This document shows, in pieces, positions 1 through 12,307 of a stretch of 38,371 nt of DNA. The position numbers and the translations under genes are program-made. This DNA is from Schizophyllum amplum (Eukaryota > Basidiomycota > Agaricomycetes > Agaricales > Schizophyllaceae): NCBI GenBank assembly GCA_007026445.1, contig VDMD01000186.1, positions 1 to 38,371 on the forward strand. The letters are read 5' to 3'. The first letter of the stretch is position 1; each line of letters starts with the position of its first letter. The notes under the pieces are model-generated. The model ran no database searches and was not told where the DNA came from. It was given only the letters and a program-made list of their open reading frames with translations.

Positions 1-465
1 CTAGCGACATGCGCGCCACGTTAGAAGCGGGTAGTAAATTGTGCGTAGTAAATTGTGCGTCTTCCACCTGCATAAGTAGAAGCTGGGTGCCAGCCAGTTG
101 ATATCACTGAGGCCATATAACAGTCCGAGCGAACAGGTCGGCGAAGACTCATTGAAGGAGTCCGGGACTTCCGGCTGTTGGCACCGTGTAAGCCAAGATA
201 CATCTGCATTCTGATGAAACTGCGGATTCTCTATTAGATGAAGGAGATAGGGCACGAAAGCACTACATACAACAGATACAACGTCTGTACAGTGATATGA
301 TCAAGGGTACACATGCGCCCCTCATGCGGAAACAGCAATCTGGGTGGGTTGTGAGGTCGCCTGCTCTTGCGATGCCTGCTCCTCGTGGTCCGGCACAGTA
401 CATAAGACCTCTGGTCCAATAGAGCTTCCGCTCGTTGACCTGCGTAGGCGTGAGACACAATAATG
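1..465. other. Window edge, no gene recognised
   Basis: The stretch lies downstream of the CRAL-TRIO stop codon. Short open frames occur on both strands, but none has a recognisable protein motif. Part of it is probably 3' untranslated sequence of the neighbouring minus-strand gene. A short direct duplication, gtagtaaattgtgcgt, repeats near positions 31-60. Confidence 0.5.
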
Positions 466-1805
466 TCATGTAACGGTAGAATTCACTGACGGCGGCTGTT
501 CGGTTTGAGCGTTTGACGGTTCTGTGGCTGCAGGCTTCAAAACAGCAGGCACATCTTCCGCAACACGGGTTCCTAAGGAAGGTGAGCACTGTACTCGCCG
601 ATATGAAGGAGCTCATACCGTCGGGAGCGATACCGCAAGCTCTAAGGGAGGTTCAGATACATCAGCAAGCTTTTGTCGTAGACGGGCAAACAACGAACTC
701 GATTATCTGCGACCAGAAACTCTCATGCTCGAACTCGTAGTGATGCTCGCCACCGAACTGGGCGTCGAGCTGCTCCGGCGCGATAAATCGAGCAAGTTGG
801 GATTGAATCGCATCTGAAAACGGTCAAGCAATGTCGAGACTTGAGCGGACGTAGCCTACCTTGTCGCGCGTCACCGGATCCAGGAAGGGTGAGATGCCTT
901 TGTAGAAGAAGCTCAGTAGCATGGGAAGATTGACCACCATCGCACGACCTGGGGGCTTTGTGAGCAGCGTCTTGAAGCAAAGGCTTGCGTAAATAGATAC
1001 CCAATGTCTCGACATAATGCTGCTGTAAAATGTGCAGGACCTGAAGTCATTAGCCTCCAGCTCGACGCGGCTCGATAGTCAACATACCTTGATCGCGATA
1101 GATACAGAGGGATTGGTCCGCAAAGTAGTGCTCTTGTAGTCAACGATGATAACAAGGGACTCTTGGCCCGGCGGCATGAGATCCTTGCCGCGTTCCCTTT
1201 ACATCAATCATGAGAACCGACACATACGCCAAGAATGACAAACCACTCACAGCCACCAGACCAGGTTCCTCAGCTGCCGGTTGCTGCGCTCCGTGTTCTC
1301 GTACCCGGGGCGCATGTAGATTAGGGGTCGGCCGTCCTTGTCGAACCCGTTCAGCGTGCTGCAGCCCGTCAGTGTCCCGCTATGCCCAATTCGGACAATA
1401 CACACATCTTGCCCGTTTCGTTCTCCACCTTCACTTCGTCTGGCGGTATGAGGTCAGGCTTGAAATCGCGCCGCCACTCGAGCGTCGCCTTTATCCGCTT
1501 CTGGGCGTCTTGGTAATTCCACTTTGCGGCGCGGCAGTAGCGGGGATGGTGTCCGGCTTGTTCAACCATCGGAGCTCCCATGGGCGTAGGAATCCGACTC
1601 TGGCAAGCGCAGCGTGTCGGCATACTGCGATCGAAGAGTGGGGATGAGCAAGACCATTCCGGAGGCGTCTTGAGATTCATACCTCTCGCAAATCCTTCAT
1701 CATCTTCTTCTGGTCTTCATTGTACTCGTGAATGGGCCGACCACAGTGCCGGCGGAAGGTCTGTGAGCACTTTGTGCGTCTTGGGCGGCGGAGTAGAGGG
1801 GGCCA
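466..1805 (-). CDS. CRAL-TRIO (Sec14/Pdr16-like) lipid-transfer protein, frame-broken in the assembly
   Basis: Probable cytosolic phosphatidylinositol/lipid-transfer protein. Minus-strand exons give, in order: a start with MAPSTPPPKTHKVL near 1805; the CRAL-TRIO N-terminal helices (RAAKWNYQDAQKRIKATLEW, 1430-1540); the lipid-binding domain (DKDGRPLIYMRPGYENTE, ESLVIIVDYKS, LQQHYVETLG, then MVVNLPMLLSFFYKGISPFL, 870-1340); FGGEHHYEFEHESFW near 720; and a Pro/Gln/Ser-rich tail ending at TGA 466-468. About seven short introns are implied, for example one that starts gtatctattt and joins VETLG to RAMVV. Five places need one extra base in a homopolymer (about 784, 1545, 1584, 1736, 1749) to keep the conserved frame. 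The family assignment is solid. Whether the breaks are real or assembly error is inferred, and error is favoured because similar breaks occur in essential neighbours. Confidence 0.82.
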
Positions 1806-2098
1806 TGGTGGTCAGAAGGGAAGGTTGACGGCACGCGGGGGCTAACGAGGTTTCACGGACTCCAGGACATATTTCGTGCGCTGAATATGAATCCTAAGCG
1901 CGCTGACAGCCGCGCACTTACGAACTGATCACGATCATGTTGAGTCCTCGGCCCGAAGCACTGCACAATGAACTGGGAAGAAGTCGACGTCGAGAGAGCA
2001 GAACCCGCCGCCGCCGTCGCTCACTCGCTCCTGCAGGCAATTTGTGTTTCAGCCTGGTACACAGCTGGCCATCAACTCACGCGCAGCGCATGAGAAAG

Positions 2099-2173
2099 GC
2101 TTGCGAGTAAATCAAGGGCTGCTCGCGGTTTACTCGCAAGTAGACTTCGGTTTGCTCACAATAAAGTCATCAG
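2099..2173 (+). repeat. Left arm of inverted repeat
   Basis: It contains GCTTGCGAGTAAATC and GCGGTTTACTCGCAAGTAG and ends in AATAAAGTCATCAG. It matches the right arm 2770-2845 in reverse complement. Confidence 0.5.
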
Positions 2174-2769
2174 ATGGACCATCAATTCCTTCTGTTGATG
2201 CGTCTTTGATGGGTCTGGACCTCACCGAAAGAGGTAATCTTATGAGTCACCGTAGGACCATCACCGTTTTGCCGTACCGTGCGCGTGCCATTTTCTGCCT
2301 CCCTAGCCGTAGACAGGAGACAACAACGATTTATTATGCTACGTATACTGTGGTAGGATGTACGACTAAGAGCGGGGACAAAGGGCTAGCGCGCAACCCG
2401 AAGAGCACGCGCCGGGAACGAGGTTGCGTCCACCACCCGTTACGCTCCGACGACGGCGCGCGCTTTGCGCGACGCTGTTCCTCCATGCATATTAGCGGCT
2501 GTCTGTAGTGAACAGGTTAGTATGTACTTTATAAGGTACTATGCAACCTGCTACACACCTGGGCCAACGGCTCAACCAGAGACGGGGTCTGGACGGGGTG
2601 CAACAGTGAGGAGGACATGGCAGGAAGCAAGGCGCGCTGGACTTCACGAAACGACGAAGTTCCTCGATCGTCGTACGCGCCACCATGCGGTCCCATTTGC
2701 AAGCAACCCACGCCAGTCCCGTTGCTCGCGAGAAACTCGCAAGTCGCCCGCGATTTACTCGTGAGTAAA

Positions 2770-2845
2770 ATGATGACTTTTTTGTGATCTGCACGCAATC
2801 TGACTGCGCGCAAACCGCGAGCTGCGCACGATTTACTCGTGAGTA
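2770..2845 (-). repeat. Right arm of inverted repeat
   Basis: It begins ATGATGACTTTTTTGTGA and ends CGATTTACTCGTGAGTA. It is the inverted counterpart of 2099-2173, and its last 17 bp also occur directly at 2751-2767. Confidence 0.5.
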
Positions 2846-3582
2846 TTTCAGCTTGCAAGTAAATCACGAGTTAGATTCTGGCAGTGTACGCGTACACAGA
2901 CGGCTGAGTATCTGTTCATCGAGCTACATGGACGCGTCGAGCTGCTCACAGTCATTTCCTCGGTATTCGGACTGAAAGAACTAGCGCTGTATGAGTAGGT
3001 CGCAATGCCCTTTACCTCCGTACACATGGACGTGATTGGGGCGGGGGAACTGATGATTCGTCCCCGAGCGCGCAGGGTGGAGGACAAGGGAGAGAAGAGG
3101 GGAGTGGTCGTTCAGCCTATACGGCAACGAACGGATGAATGGACGAATGGTTGCAAGCCGAATGCGTCAGTATCCTGGCAGTGGTTGGAGAGACGGTGCA
3201 GATGATGGTCTGATGGAACGGTGGAAGGTGCTGTCACTCGTACTTCTCTCTCATGTCGTGCAACGAAGGTGCGCTGTCCATGCGAGGGTCCAGATCACAT
3301 ATCGCCACCTGGCGGAACACATACTTTCCCAAGCCATAAGGATACAGATGGTAAGTAGTCGGATGGACGTGACTGGAGTCATGACGGGTGATGAGCACTG
3401 CTCAGAGCAGTAGGGAAGAGTGTTGTCGGTGGCGATGCGTATGTAGTCATGACACGTACAGGACTGTCGGCATGCCCAGAACGGGCGGGACTTGAGATCG
3501 TCGTCCAAATGCTGATTCACAGCGCCGTATATAAGCAGTGCACGGGACTGCGTAGGGGGCCGCCTAAAGGGGGAAGTAGGTT

Positions 3583-3889
3583 CTACAACGGCTTTGCTGG
3601 TTGTTGTGTCAAGAGGACGCCAAATCGCTTCTTGATAGTGACACGATGGCGCGAAAACTTGTCGTCTGGAGAGAAGCGTGCTGACAGAGGGGGAACCGCC
3701 GATGAGCAAGATCGTACCGCCTCGAAAGAGCGAAAGCAATACCAGGGTGTGCGGACTTGGTAATCCTGCCCGTGTCTGTGGCTTTCTGGATCGGTCTTCA
3801 GCAAAAAATCGAGCAGCAGTAGTTCTCAGACGCACTTTGAGGGTATAGACCCGGTTCCCAGCCTCGTCCAGCGTGTACATGAGATGCAT
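3583..3889 (-). CDS. NOP10: H/ACA ribonucleoprotein subunit Nop10
   Basis: Nop10 is the small core protein of H/ACA snoRNPs that guide rRNA pseudouridylation in the nucleolus. Exon 1 (3836-3889) encodes [18 protein letters not shown]. Exon 2 (3743-3795) starts TDPE and contains the [10 protein letters not shown] stretch. Exon 3 (3583-3680) encodes [14 protein letters not shown], then [17 protein letters not shown] and TAG. The introns are 40 and 62 nt. The exons sum to 205 nt, one more than a multiple of three, and the conserved frame is recovered if one A of the GAAA run at 3783-3785 is surplus. The corrected protein is about 67 residues, the usual Nop10 size. It is divergent from the thioredoxin gene, sharing about 230 bp of promoter. 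Confidence 0.93.
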
Positions 3890-4119
3890 GATGAGTGTTT
3901 GGGGCAAGCCAATACTCAGCCCAAGACGGAACAAGTAAAAATTAAATTCCGTGCAGCGCGACACGTGCAGCACGATCACGGATGACCAAGCCAGCGGAGG
4001 ACATCATCATCAATCGCGCAATCATCCGCCGTATATAAGAGCGCGCTCTTCATCGATCGTGCCAGCGAACCAGCCCTTACCTGCATTCATACATCCAACC
4101 ACACACCCTCATCATCATC
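3890..4119. promoter_or_regulatory. Shared divergent promoter of NOP10 and thioredoxin
   Basis: The 230 bp separate two start codons facing away from each other. A TATA-like element (tatataag, 4032-4039) lies about 80 bp upstream of the thioredoxin ATG. An ATC microsatellite, atcatcatcatc, immediately precedes that ATG. Confidence 0.55.
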
Positions 4120-4601
4120 ATGGTTAAGAGCATCGAGTCCTACGACGAGTACAAGCAGATCGTACGCATTGTCCACCCCGACAGCGGTTCCCGAATGCTG
4201 ATCAGTCGACTGTAGATCAACAGCGGCAAGGTCGTTGTTATTGACTTCTGGGCAACATGGTGTGGACCCTGCAAGGTCATCTCGCCCATCTTCGAGAAGC
4301 TCGGCCTCAAGGACGAGTACTCCAGCATTGAGTACTACAAGGTCGACGTCGACCAGCAGGACCAGATCGCACAGGAGGTTGGCGTCCGTGCGGTACGTGC
4401 CAGCACATCCAGCTATATAAATCCCAGCTGACATCACCTCCAGATGCCCACTTTCCTTGCATTCAAGAACGGCGAGAAGATCGGTAGCACCGTTGGCGCT
4501 AACCCGAGCGGTCTCGAGGTGCGTCACACTGATCTTGCACCCCGTGGTGCATGTTGCTCATGTCTTCGCAGAACCTCCTGAAGCAGGTCGTCGCCGCGTA
4601 A
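4120..4601 (+). CDS. Thioredoxin
   Basis: Small cytosolic dithiol-disulfide oxidoreductase. Four exons join to 107 residues: 4120-4161, 4216-4392, 4444-4518 and 4572-4601. The active site is WCGPC in the context IDFWATWCGPCKVISP, and the cis-proline loop is MPTFLAFKNGE, beginning exactly at exon 3. The C-terminus is NLLKQVVAA. The introns are 54, 51 and 53 nt with GT-AG ends. The TAG that appears to interrupt the frame at 4213-4215 is the 3' splice site of intron 1. The length and all key residues are normal for a fungal thioredoxin. Confidence 0.96.
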
Positions 4602-4760
4602 GAGCATTAGATGAATGTGTATTACCAGGTTGTTACTTTATTTCTGTATTTTGTGGACGTTAGTACCAGCAAATGGACGCAACGTGAAAGGAACGCACAA
4701 CAGATATCCGCGAGCTTGCTGCGCTACACCAAATTGTCACATATGAGAAGACAACAACAG

Positions 4761-6595
4761 TCATGGTGGCGCGCCTGGGGGTCGAGGAAGCGGGCGTGGG
4801 GTTCGCACCCTAGGCACTTGCGATGGCACGAATATGTCGTCGGACGAGGTTGTCGAGCCTCCCGCAGACATAGGTTGTGGCAGTCTGCGTGTGGGACTTG
4901 GCCTCGGACTGTCGACCATGTCAGAGTATTTGGGCGTCTTGGGCAGCTTCGCAGCCTTGTTCTTCCGCTGACACCGGGAGTGCGCAGTAGATGTGTTCGT
5001 CTCCACGTACGGAGGCGGCGCGTCCTCGTCACTTGCTTGTGGCAATGGTTCCCGGGGCAGCTGTAGCAGGTGCAGGAATATCTTTCGCCGTACGGCCACC
5101 AGCTCCGAGCGGTCTTGTCGATGCGCCTTCTCGACCTGCGCCATCTCATCCTCGTGACTGTGCAGGCGCGCAGCACAAGACTTGCGAATCTTCTTGACCT
5201 GTTCGCAGCATCAGCGGAGGAAATCAAAGCCGATGACAACGGCGCGCTCACCTCGGCGCATGTTGCAGTGACCTCGTCCAGCATATGCCTCGCCTTCTCT
5301 ACTGCGAAGCTGTGAGATGATGCAGGGAATATGTAGTGAGGGCGCACCGTGAAGCTCAGGACCGCAATCTGCGCGAACTAGAGGACTATCACAAGGATCG
5401 TAAGATTTTCACAGGACGCCCGAGGTGGCAGCTCACCAATAGCAGATGCTGGGCCATAGGATGTGCGGTACGTCGGTAGACGCCAAGCGTGCGCTTTCAT
5501 ACAGGCGCTGGAAATCTTTCGCTGATCGATTGGCCTGCTGGACCGTCTTCTCATGGTCGGAAGCTTGTTTGCTGCATCCTCTTCCACACATGAGCCAACG
5601 CGCATACACGCTGCGCTCGTGAAATAACTCACTGCTTGCCGTCCACGAGAAACACTGCCATAATAGGTGAGTATATGCCCTTCGACGGGAGAAGCACACG
5701 CACATGCTGTTGACCAGTACAACCCATCCTTCAGATTCTCTTCACATTCGCGTAGGGCAAGCTCGGCGCGAGCGAGGGCGTCCAGCACTTCAGACTCTCC
5801 AGCAAGCACGGAACGTACACTCTCCACAGCTTGCCTGGACTCTAGGACCTTCCTTCGTAAGTCTGACTCTTCAGGGAAGGCTTAAAGGCGATCAGATCTG
5901 CGTCAGCGATAGTCCTTGCGACTTTCTTACCTATATCGTGGGCAGTAAATATAGAATCATATAGTGCCTCCTGCTTGTTTTTGAGCGCAATTAGCCTATC
6001 GGCTTCAGCTTGCAGCCCATCCAGCTGAATGAAGTCTACGATTGAGCATCGTGAACGGAATCAGTATGGCTGGTTCACCCACTTTACAATTGGCTTCATT
6101 AAAGGAGTGTTGAGTGGCTTCGAGTTTGTCGCGCTGTGTTCGTTCGTCCTGAACTAACTGTTCATAGGCACTAGCAGCAAATCAGTAGCTATCCATAGTC
6201 TCAAGATGATCACGCACCCATTCTCCGTCTCCTTCTTCGCCTGATACACGTCTGCTTTCCCAAGCAACTGATGCGCGACACGGCAGACCGGCTTACGGAT
6301 GCTATGCGTGCTAGGTGTTCGTCGCTTTTTGACGCGTCTTCTCGCTCAGACGCGCGACGTTCTCCTCCTGCTCGCGCAATTGTTTCTGCACCTTGGCAAT
6401 CACAGCCGCCTGGTCTGCGAGATTGACCGGGGCTGCCTCAAGGCTGTCAATGACACTGATGAGCTCGGCATGGGGGGCGGCGTGTGCCCAGACGTCGTGA
6501 GCGAGGGACATCGGATCCCAACGCAGCGAGGACGACTGGGAGAACAGCTGAGGGTATGAGAACGGTGGTGGAAAGAGACACGAAGCGCTCAGCAT
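4761..6595 (-). CDS. Uncharacterised coiled-coil protein, multi-exon
   Basis: I do not recognise the family. Minus-strand exons read through long charged heptad-like stretches: DQAAVIAKVQKQLREQEENV near 6370, KADVYQAKKETENG then AYEQLVQDERTQRDKLEATQ near 6130-6250, LQAEADRLIALKNKQEALY near 5990, and DALARAELALRECEENLKDG near 5740. A C-terminal part holds VKKIRKSCAARLHSHEDEM and AVRRKIFLHLLQLPREPLPQ. The tail is basic and Pro/Ser/Thr-rich and ends at the stop 4761-4763. At least six short GT-AG introns are implied. Two homopolymer slips (A run 6326-6330 and CC near 6300) are needed for the frame to continue at the 5' side. The ATG at 6595 is a reasonable start but not proven. A cytoskeletal or kinetochore-type structural role is possible, but nothing seen here shows it. 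Confidence 0.6.
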
Positions 6596-6801
6596 TGCCT
6601 CGGATCCCGCATTGATGGTCTCAGGCGGCGCAGCTGATCGGATGACGGAATGCTAGTTCACCGGCCCCAGGTACCCTTGAGCGCTTACCGGTACCGCTGA
6701 CCGGCCGCTGACGATGAAACAAACAGGTAGCCGACGAGCTCGTGTCGCGCGGGCACAAAGGAAGAAACCCGCTCGGGGCGGCCTTGCATGATCGTCGAGG
6801 A

Positions 6802-7956
6802 CTATGTATCAGCCCAGCCGATCCTGTAGAGTCTATATCCAACCTCGTCCGCGCGTCCAACGCCATTCCGCCGCGTAACTTGCTCATGCTCGCGGATGAT
6901 GAGCCCATGCGTACCCGTGAAGACCTCCTCCACCGTGTGGTACATGCCCTCGTGCCGCCCTGTCGCGCGCACAGGAATCATGAGCCAGAACACGCCGCCC
7001 GGGCGTAGCGTGCGCTCCACGCAGCGCTTGATCCAGCGCGCATGCTCTGGGTGGTATATGACGTCCGCGGCGAGGACGATGTCGAAGGGGGTAGCCAGCA
7101 CGTCGTCGTATTCCGGAAACTGCCAGTCAAGTTTCCGCACAGCGACAGCGGCGGACCCCTCCGCATTCGTGTGCACATTGGCGATGCAGTTGGCAAGGAC
7201 GTCGGGGTGGAAATCAGTTGCGACGATATCGGAGCTGGGCGAGAGCTTGGCTGCAACGATGCTGAGCAAGCCCGTACCCGCGCCGAGTTCGAGTATGCGC
7301 GACGGCGATGCTCCTAGGCCGAACTGAGCGGGGTTGGCGCACATACGCTCGGCTAGTACAATAGAGCTCGCCCAGCTCTGCAGACCAACAGATGTGTGAT
7401 CGTGGGTGGAGAGCGGCGCGTCGTTGAGCTCGACGTTGGTTGATCCGCCGTGCAGAGAGGGGAATGTGAGCGAGCGTGTTACCGCAACCTCAGTTTCCTC
7501 CTCGGTACCCGTGAAAGCCGACAGGATTGAAGAAGCGTCGTCGATCGCCTCCAGTCGCTCGTCTTCATCCCCTGCCCATACGTCCGCACGTGCGATGAGG
7601 CCCGTCAGCCACTTGATCGCAAACGAACGCTCGAACGCATCGGCGCGCAGAGCCTCGAGGCAATCGTCATCTTCATCCAGCAGCACTTCATCTTCCATCT
7701 CGCCTTCATCCTCGTCTGCGGAGGCATAGCCAGAATCGGGGACGGAGGTGTCGTGGATAGCCTTCGAGATGTGGCGGACGGGGATCGCGAAATGCGAGGG
7801 TAGAGGAGGTGCGCAGCTATCCGTCTTCTGCCAGTACAGCTGCCGCAGATGTCGAAGAGCCAGGGATACATCACTCGCGGACGCCGATCGCAACCTCGCG
7901 AGTGGAGGCAGGAAAATGGAGGGTGGGGTAGAGTCGAGGACGTGCGTCGTAGACAT
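6802..7956 (-). CDS. METTL21/EFM-type protein-lysine methyltransferase-like protein
   Basis: Intronless gene of 384 codons. The C-terminal half is a class I SAM-dependent methyltransferase of the Methyltransf_16 family, which methylates lysines on translation factors, chaperones and similar targets. Motif I is RILELGAGTGLLSIVAAKLS. The acidic motif II is IVATDFHPDVLANC. The family-typical post-I segment is FDIVLAADVIYHPEH, followed by TLRPGGVFWLMIPVRATGRH. Upstream, GLQSWASSIVLAERM corresponds to the W..s..La segment preceding motif I. The N-terminal 130 residues are helical, with an acidic insert (DEDEGEMEDEVLLDEDDD). The substrate cannot be told from sequence; Efm2-type and FAM86-type are both options. 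It diverges from the GON7-like gene across 282 bp. Confidence 0.85.
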   Translation of the reverse strand: MSTTHVLDSTPPSIFLPPLARLRSASASDVSLALRHLRQLYWQKTDSCAPPLPSHFAIPVRHISKAIHDTSVPDSGYASADEDEGEMEDEVLLDEDDDCLEALRADAFERSFAIKWLTGLIARADVWAGDEDERLEAIDDASSILSAFTGTEEETEVAVTRSLTFPSLHGGSTNVELNDAPLSTHDHTSVGLQSWASSIVLAERMCANPAQFGLGASPSRILELGAGTGLLSIVAAKLSPSSDIVATDFHPDVLANCIANVHTNAEGSAAVAVRKLDWQFPEYDDVLATPFDIVLAADVIYHPEHARWIKRCVERTLRPGGVFWLMIPVRATGRHEGMYHTVEEVFTGTHGLIIREHEQVTRRNGVGRADEVGYRLYRIGWADT

Positions 7957-8238
7957 GTTGTCGGTCTATGGTCTACGTTCTAGCTCTAAGTTCTTCTAAG
8001 GCGGGTAACAGACGACGACGGGAGATTAGACCGCCGTCAGCACACAAGAACCGGCATCGTAGCAGATGAGAGTAGGAAAGAGAGATCCGGAACTTGCGGC
8101 TTGCCTGCTGCTCATATTCCGAGCACGTCGCGGGCCGGACATTGCGATCCGATCAGAACCAAGCGCGATCCCGATGTCCTTGAATGAGGTTCTCAACGTC
8201 CTCTTGCACTCCGCGAAAACTCAGCTTGCCTGTCAAGC
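7957..8238. promoter_or_regulatory. Divergent promoter, methyltransferase / GON7-like
   Basis: The 282 bp lie between two oppositely oriented start codons. No clear TATA box is seen. Short pyrimidine- and GA-rich tracts are present. Confidence 0.4.
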
Positions 8239-8593
8239 ATGACGACGCTCACCGTAAAATACGACCTGAAGCCACCATCGGGCGTGGACACGGGAGCTTT
8301 GCAAGCCTGCAAGGAGATCTCAACAGAGATAGCAGCGGTTGGCCCGAAGAACCAGAGCCAATACTATGCGGAGCTCCGTCGCGCCGTTCTGCAGGTTAAG
8401 GACACGCTCGGTGGAGAGCTCACACAGTGGAGAGATGTGGTAGGAAAGGCAGAAATTAGCAAGGAGACGAAAAAGTCGTTGAAGGAAGAAGATGACGACG
8501 AGGAAGATGACGACGAGGAAGATGACGACGAGGCCGATGGTGAGAGGAAGACGTCCGTAAAGGGCAAACACACTGACATTATTCAAAGCATGA
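8239..8593 (+). CDS. GON7: GON7-like EKC/KEOPS subunit (acidic small protein)
   Basis: Gon7 is a small accessory subunit of the EKC/KEOPS complex, which makes the tRNA t6A modification. The reading starts MTTLTVKYDLKPPSGVDTGA, then YYAELRRAVLQVKDTLGGEL and TQWRDVVGKAEISKETKKSL, followed by a very acidic tail encoded by three exact 15-bp repeats. The best model splices 8240s sequence to the end as join(8239-8539, 8589-8593): a 49-nt intron GTGAGA..TTCAAAG is removed and the protein stops at once (DEADA, TGA), giving 101 residues. Without splicing the frame runs to 8796 (185 residues) through unlikely sequence that antisense-overlaps uL2m. The family call rests on remembered fungal Gon7 features and is moderate. 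Confidence 0.6.
8488..8532 (+). repeat. 3 x 15-bp exact tandem repeat encoding EDDDE units
   Basis: The unit gaagatgacgacgag occurs three times head to tail (8488-8502, 8503-8517, 8518-8532) and encodes the acidic tail of the GON7-like protein. Exact identity implies recent slippage or a length polymorphism. Confidence 0.9.
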
Positions 8594-8655
8594 ACTGCAA
8601 CTCGGATGGAGCGTGTGAGAGAGCAGGAGATGGGATGTATATGTTCGCATGCCGT

Positions 8656-11728
<3,073 letters not shown>

Positions 11729-12307
11729 GCCGGGTGTGGCTGGGTGGCTGGCGGAGCACCTGCTGCTTCGATTGGGTAAAGCCTGAGGTGTGTGGTCGAA
11801 GTCGGAATGTATCGCTTTGTTGTGTATCTTATGTCGTCTGTATACTAAGACTCTCAGATGGTGCTCGGCGCCTGCGTTCGACGGTGAACGCCCTGTTATC
11901 TTCGTGACCGTTGTTCTGCCAGCCCCAAAGAACGGCAAGATCTTCCTTTCCATCGACAGCGCGTTCCTTCCATGAATCGATATGAACCGGTACTTAATTG
12001 AATCATATTCTGAAGCAGAGATTCCAGGGGAGAGGACAATACTCGATCAGGGGAAACGCTATGAAACTTGAAAGCGCCCATTTTCCGAAGACGCCGGCCT
12101 TCACGCGCACGAGTTATGCTTCGTGGCCGTAGTAACGTACTGGTAACGAATCGGCTTTGTTGAGCTTTGTCATCACTCGACGTTGGAAGCTGACTCATTC
12201 AGTGGGTACTGACCCATCCACTCCGGAGTGCGCCCACTCTCGCAGCGATGGCAGGCGGCTATAAAGACGGATGCCGTGCTTTACAGCATCAGCAAACGAA
12301 GCCCGCC
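11729..12307. other. Intergenic region between RVB2 and NmrA-like gene
   Basis: There is no gene of note. It holds the 3' untranslated part of RVB2 and the promoter of the next gene. A consensus TATA box (tataaag, 12260-12266) stands about 42 bp upstream of the ATG at 12308. Confidence 0.55.
12260..12266 (+). promoter_or_regulatory. TATA box of NmrA-like gene
   Basis: It reads tataaag in the context ggctataaagacgg, about 42 bp before the start codon. This suggests a focused, regulated promoter rather than a housekeeping one. Confidence 0.55.

Larger units (their letters stand above)
2099..2845. mobile_element. Putative non-autonomous inverted-repeat element (MITE-like)
   Basis: The segment 2099-2173, reverse-complemented, aligns by eye with 2770-2845. 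Both share GATGACTTT.TTGTGA, then GCAAACCGCGAGC, then GATTTACTCG.AG in the same order, over about 75 bp. The interior of roughly 600 bp encodes no recognisable transposase. The right arm has a second exact copy of its outer 17 bp (2751-2767 and 2829-2845). Target-site duplications were not identified, so the ends are uncertain. This suggests an old MITE or fold-back element. An alternative is simple diverged palindromic satellite DNA. Confidence 0.45.
1806..3582. other. Gene-free region with inverted-repeat element
   Basis: No protein family is recognisable here on either strand. Several frames of 60-154 codons are open, but they look like chance ORFs: they overlap on both strands and have no motifs. 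The region holds a degenerate inverted repeat (see 2099-2845) with many copies of a half-palindromic ACTCG..GAGT motif. Its left part is the promoter side of the CRAL-TRIO gene and its right end is downstream of NOP10. Confidence 0.5.

Noticed and set aside
466..1805. Calling the CRAL-TRIO gene a pseudogene
   Set aside because: The same kind of homopolymer slip occurs in essential RVB2 and NOP10 in this window, so sequence error explains it better.
2044..2867. Overlapping 100-154 codon frames on both strands in the gap
   Set aside because: No motif, Cys/Arg-rich random composition, and they lie inside the inverted-repeat element.
3251..3979. A 242-codon minus-strand frame
   Set aside because: It reads through both NOP10 introns and far past its last exon. 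The NOP10 exon model explains the conserved parts, so the long frame is coincidental.
4162..4215. Apparent in-frame stop in thioredoxin
   Set aside because: The TAG is the 3' splice site of a 54-nt intron with a GTACGC donor. The spliced protein is complete.
7042..7729. Plus-strand frames opposite the methyltransferase
   Set aside because: Ser/Arg/Val-rich mirror sequence of a GC-rich gene, with no domain.
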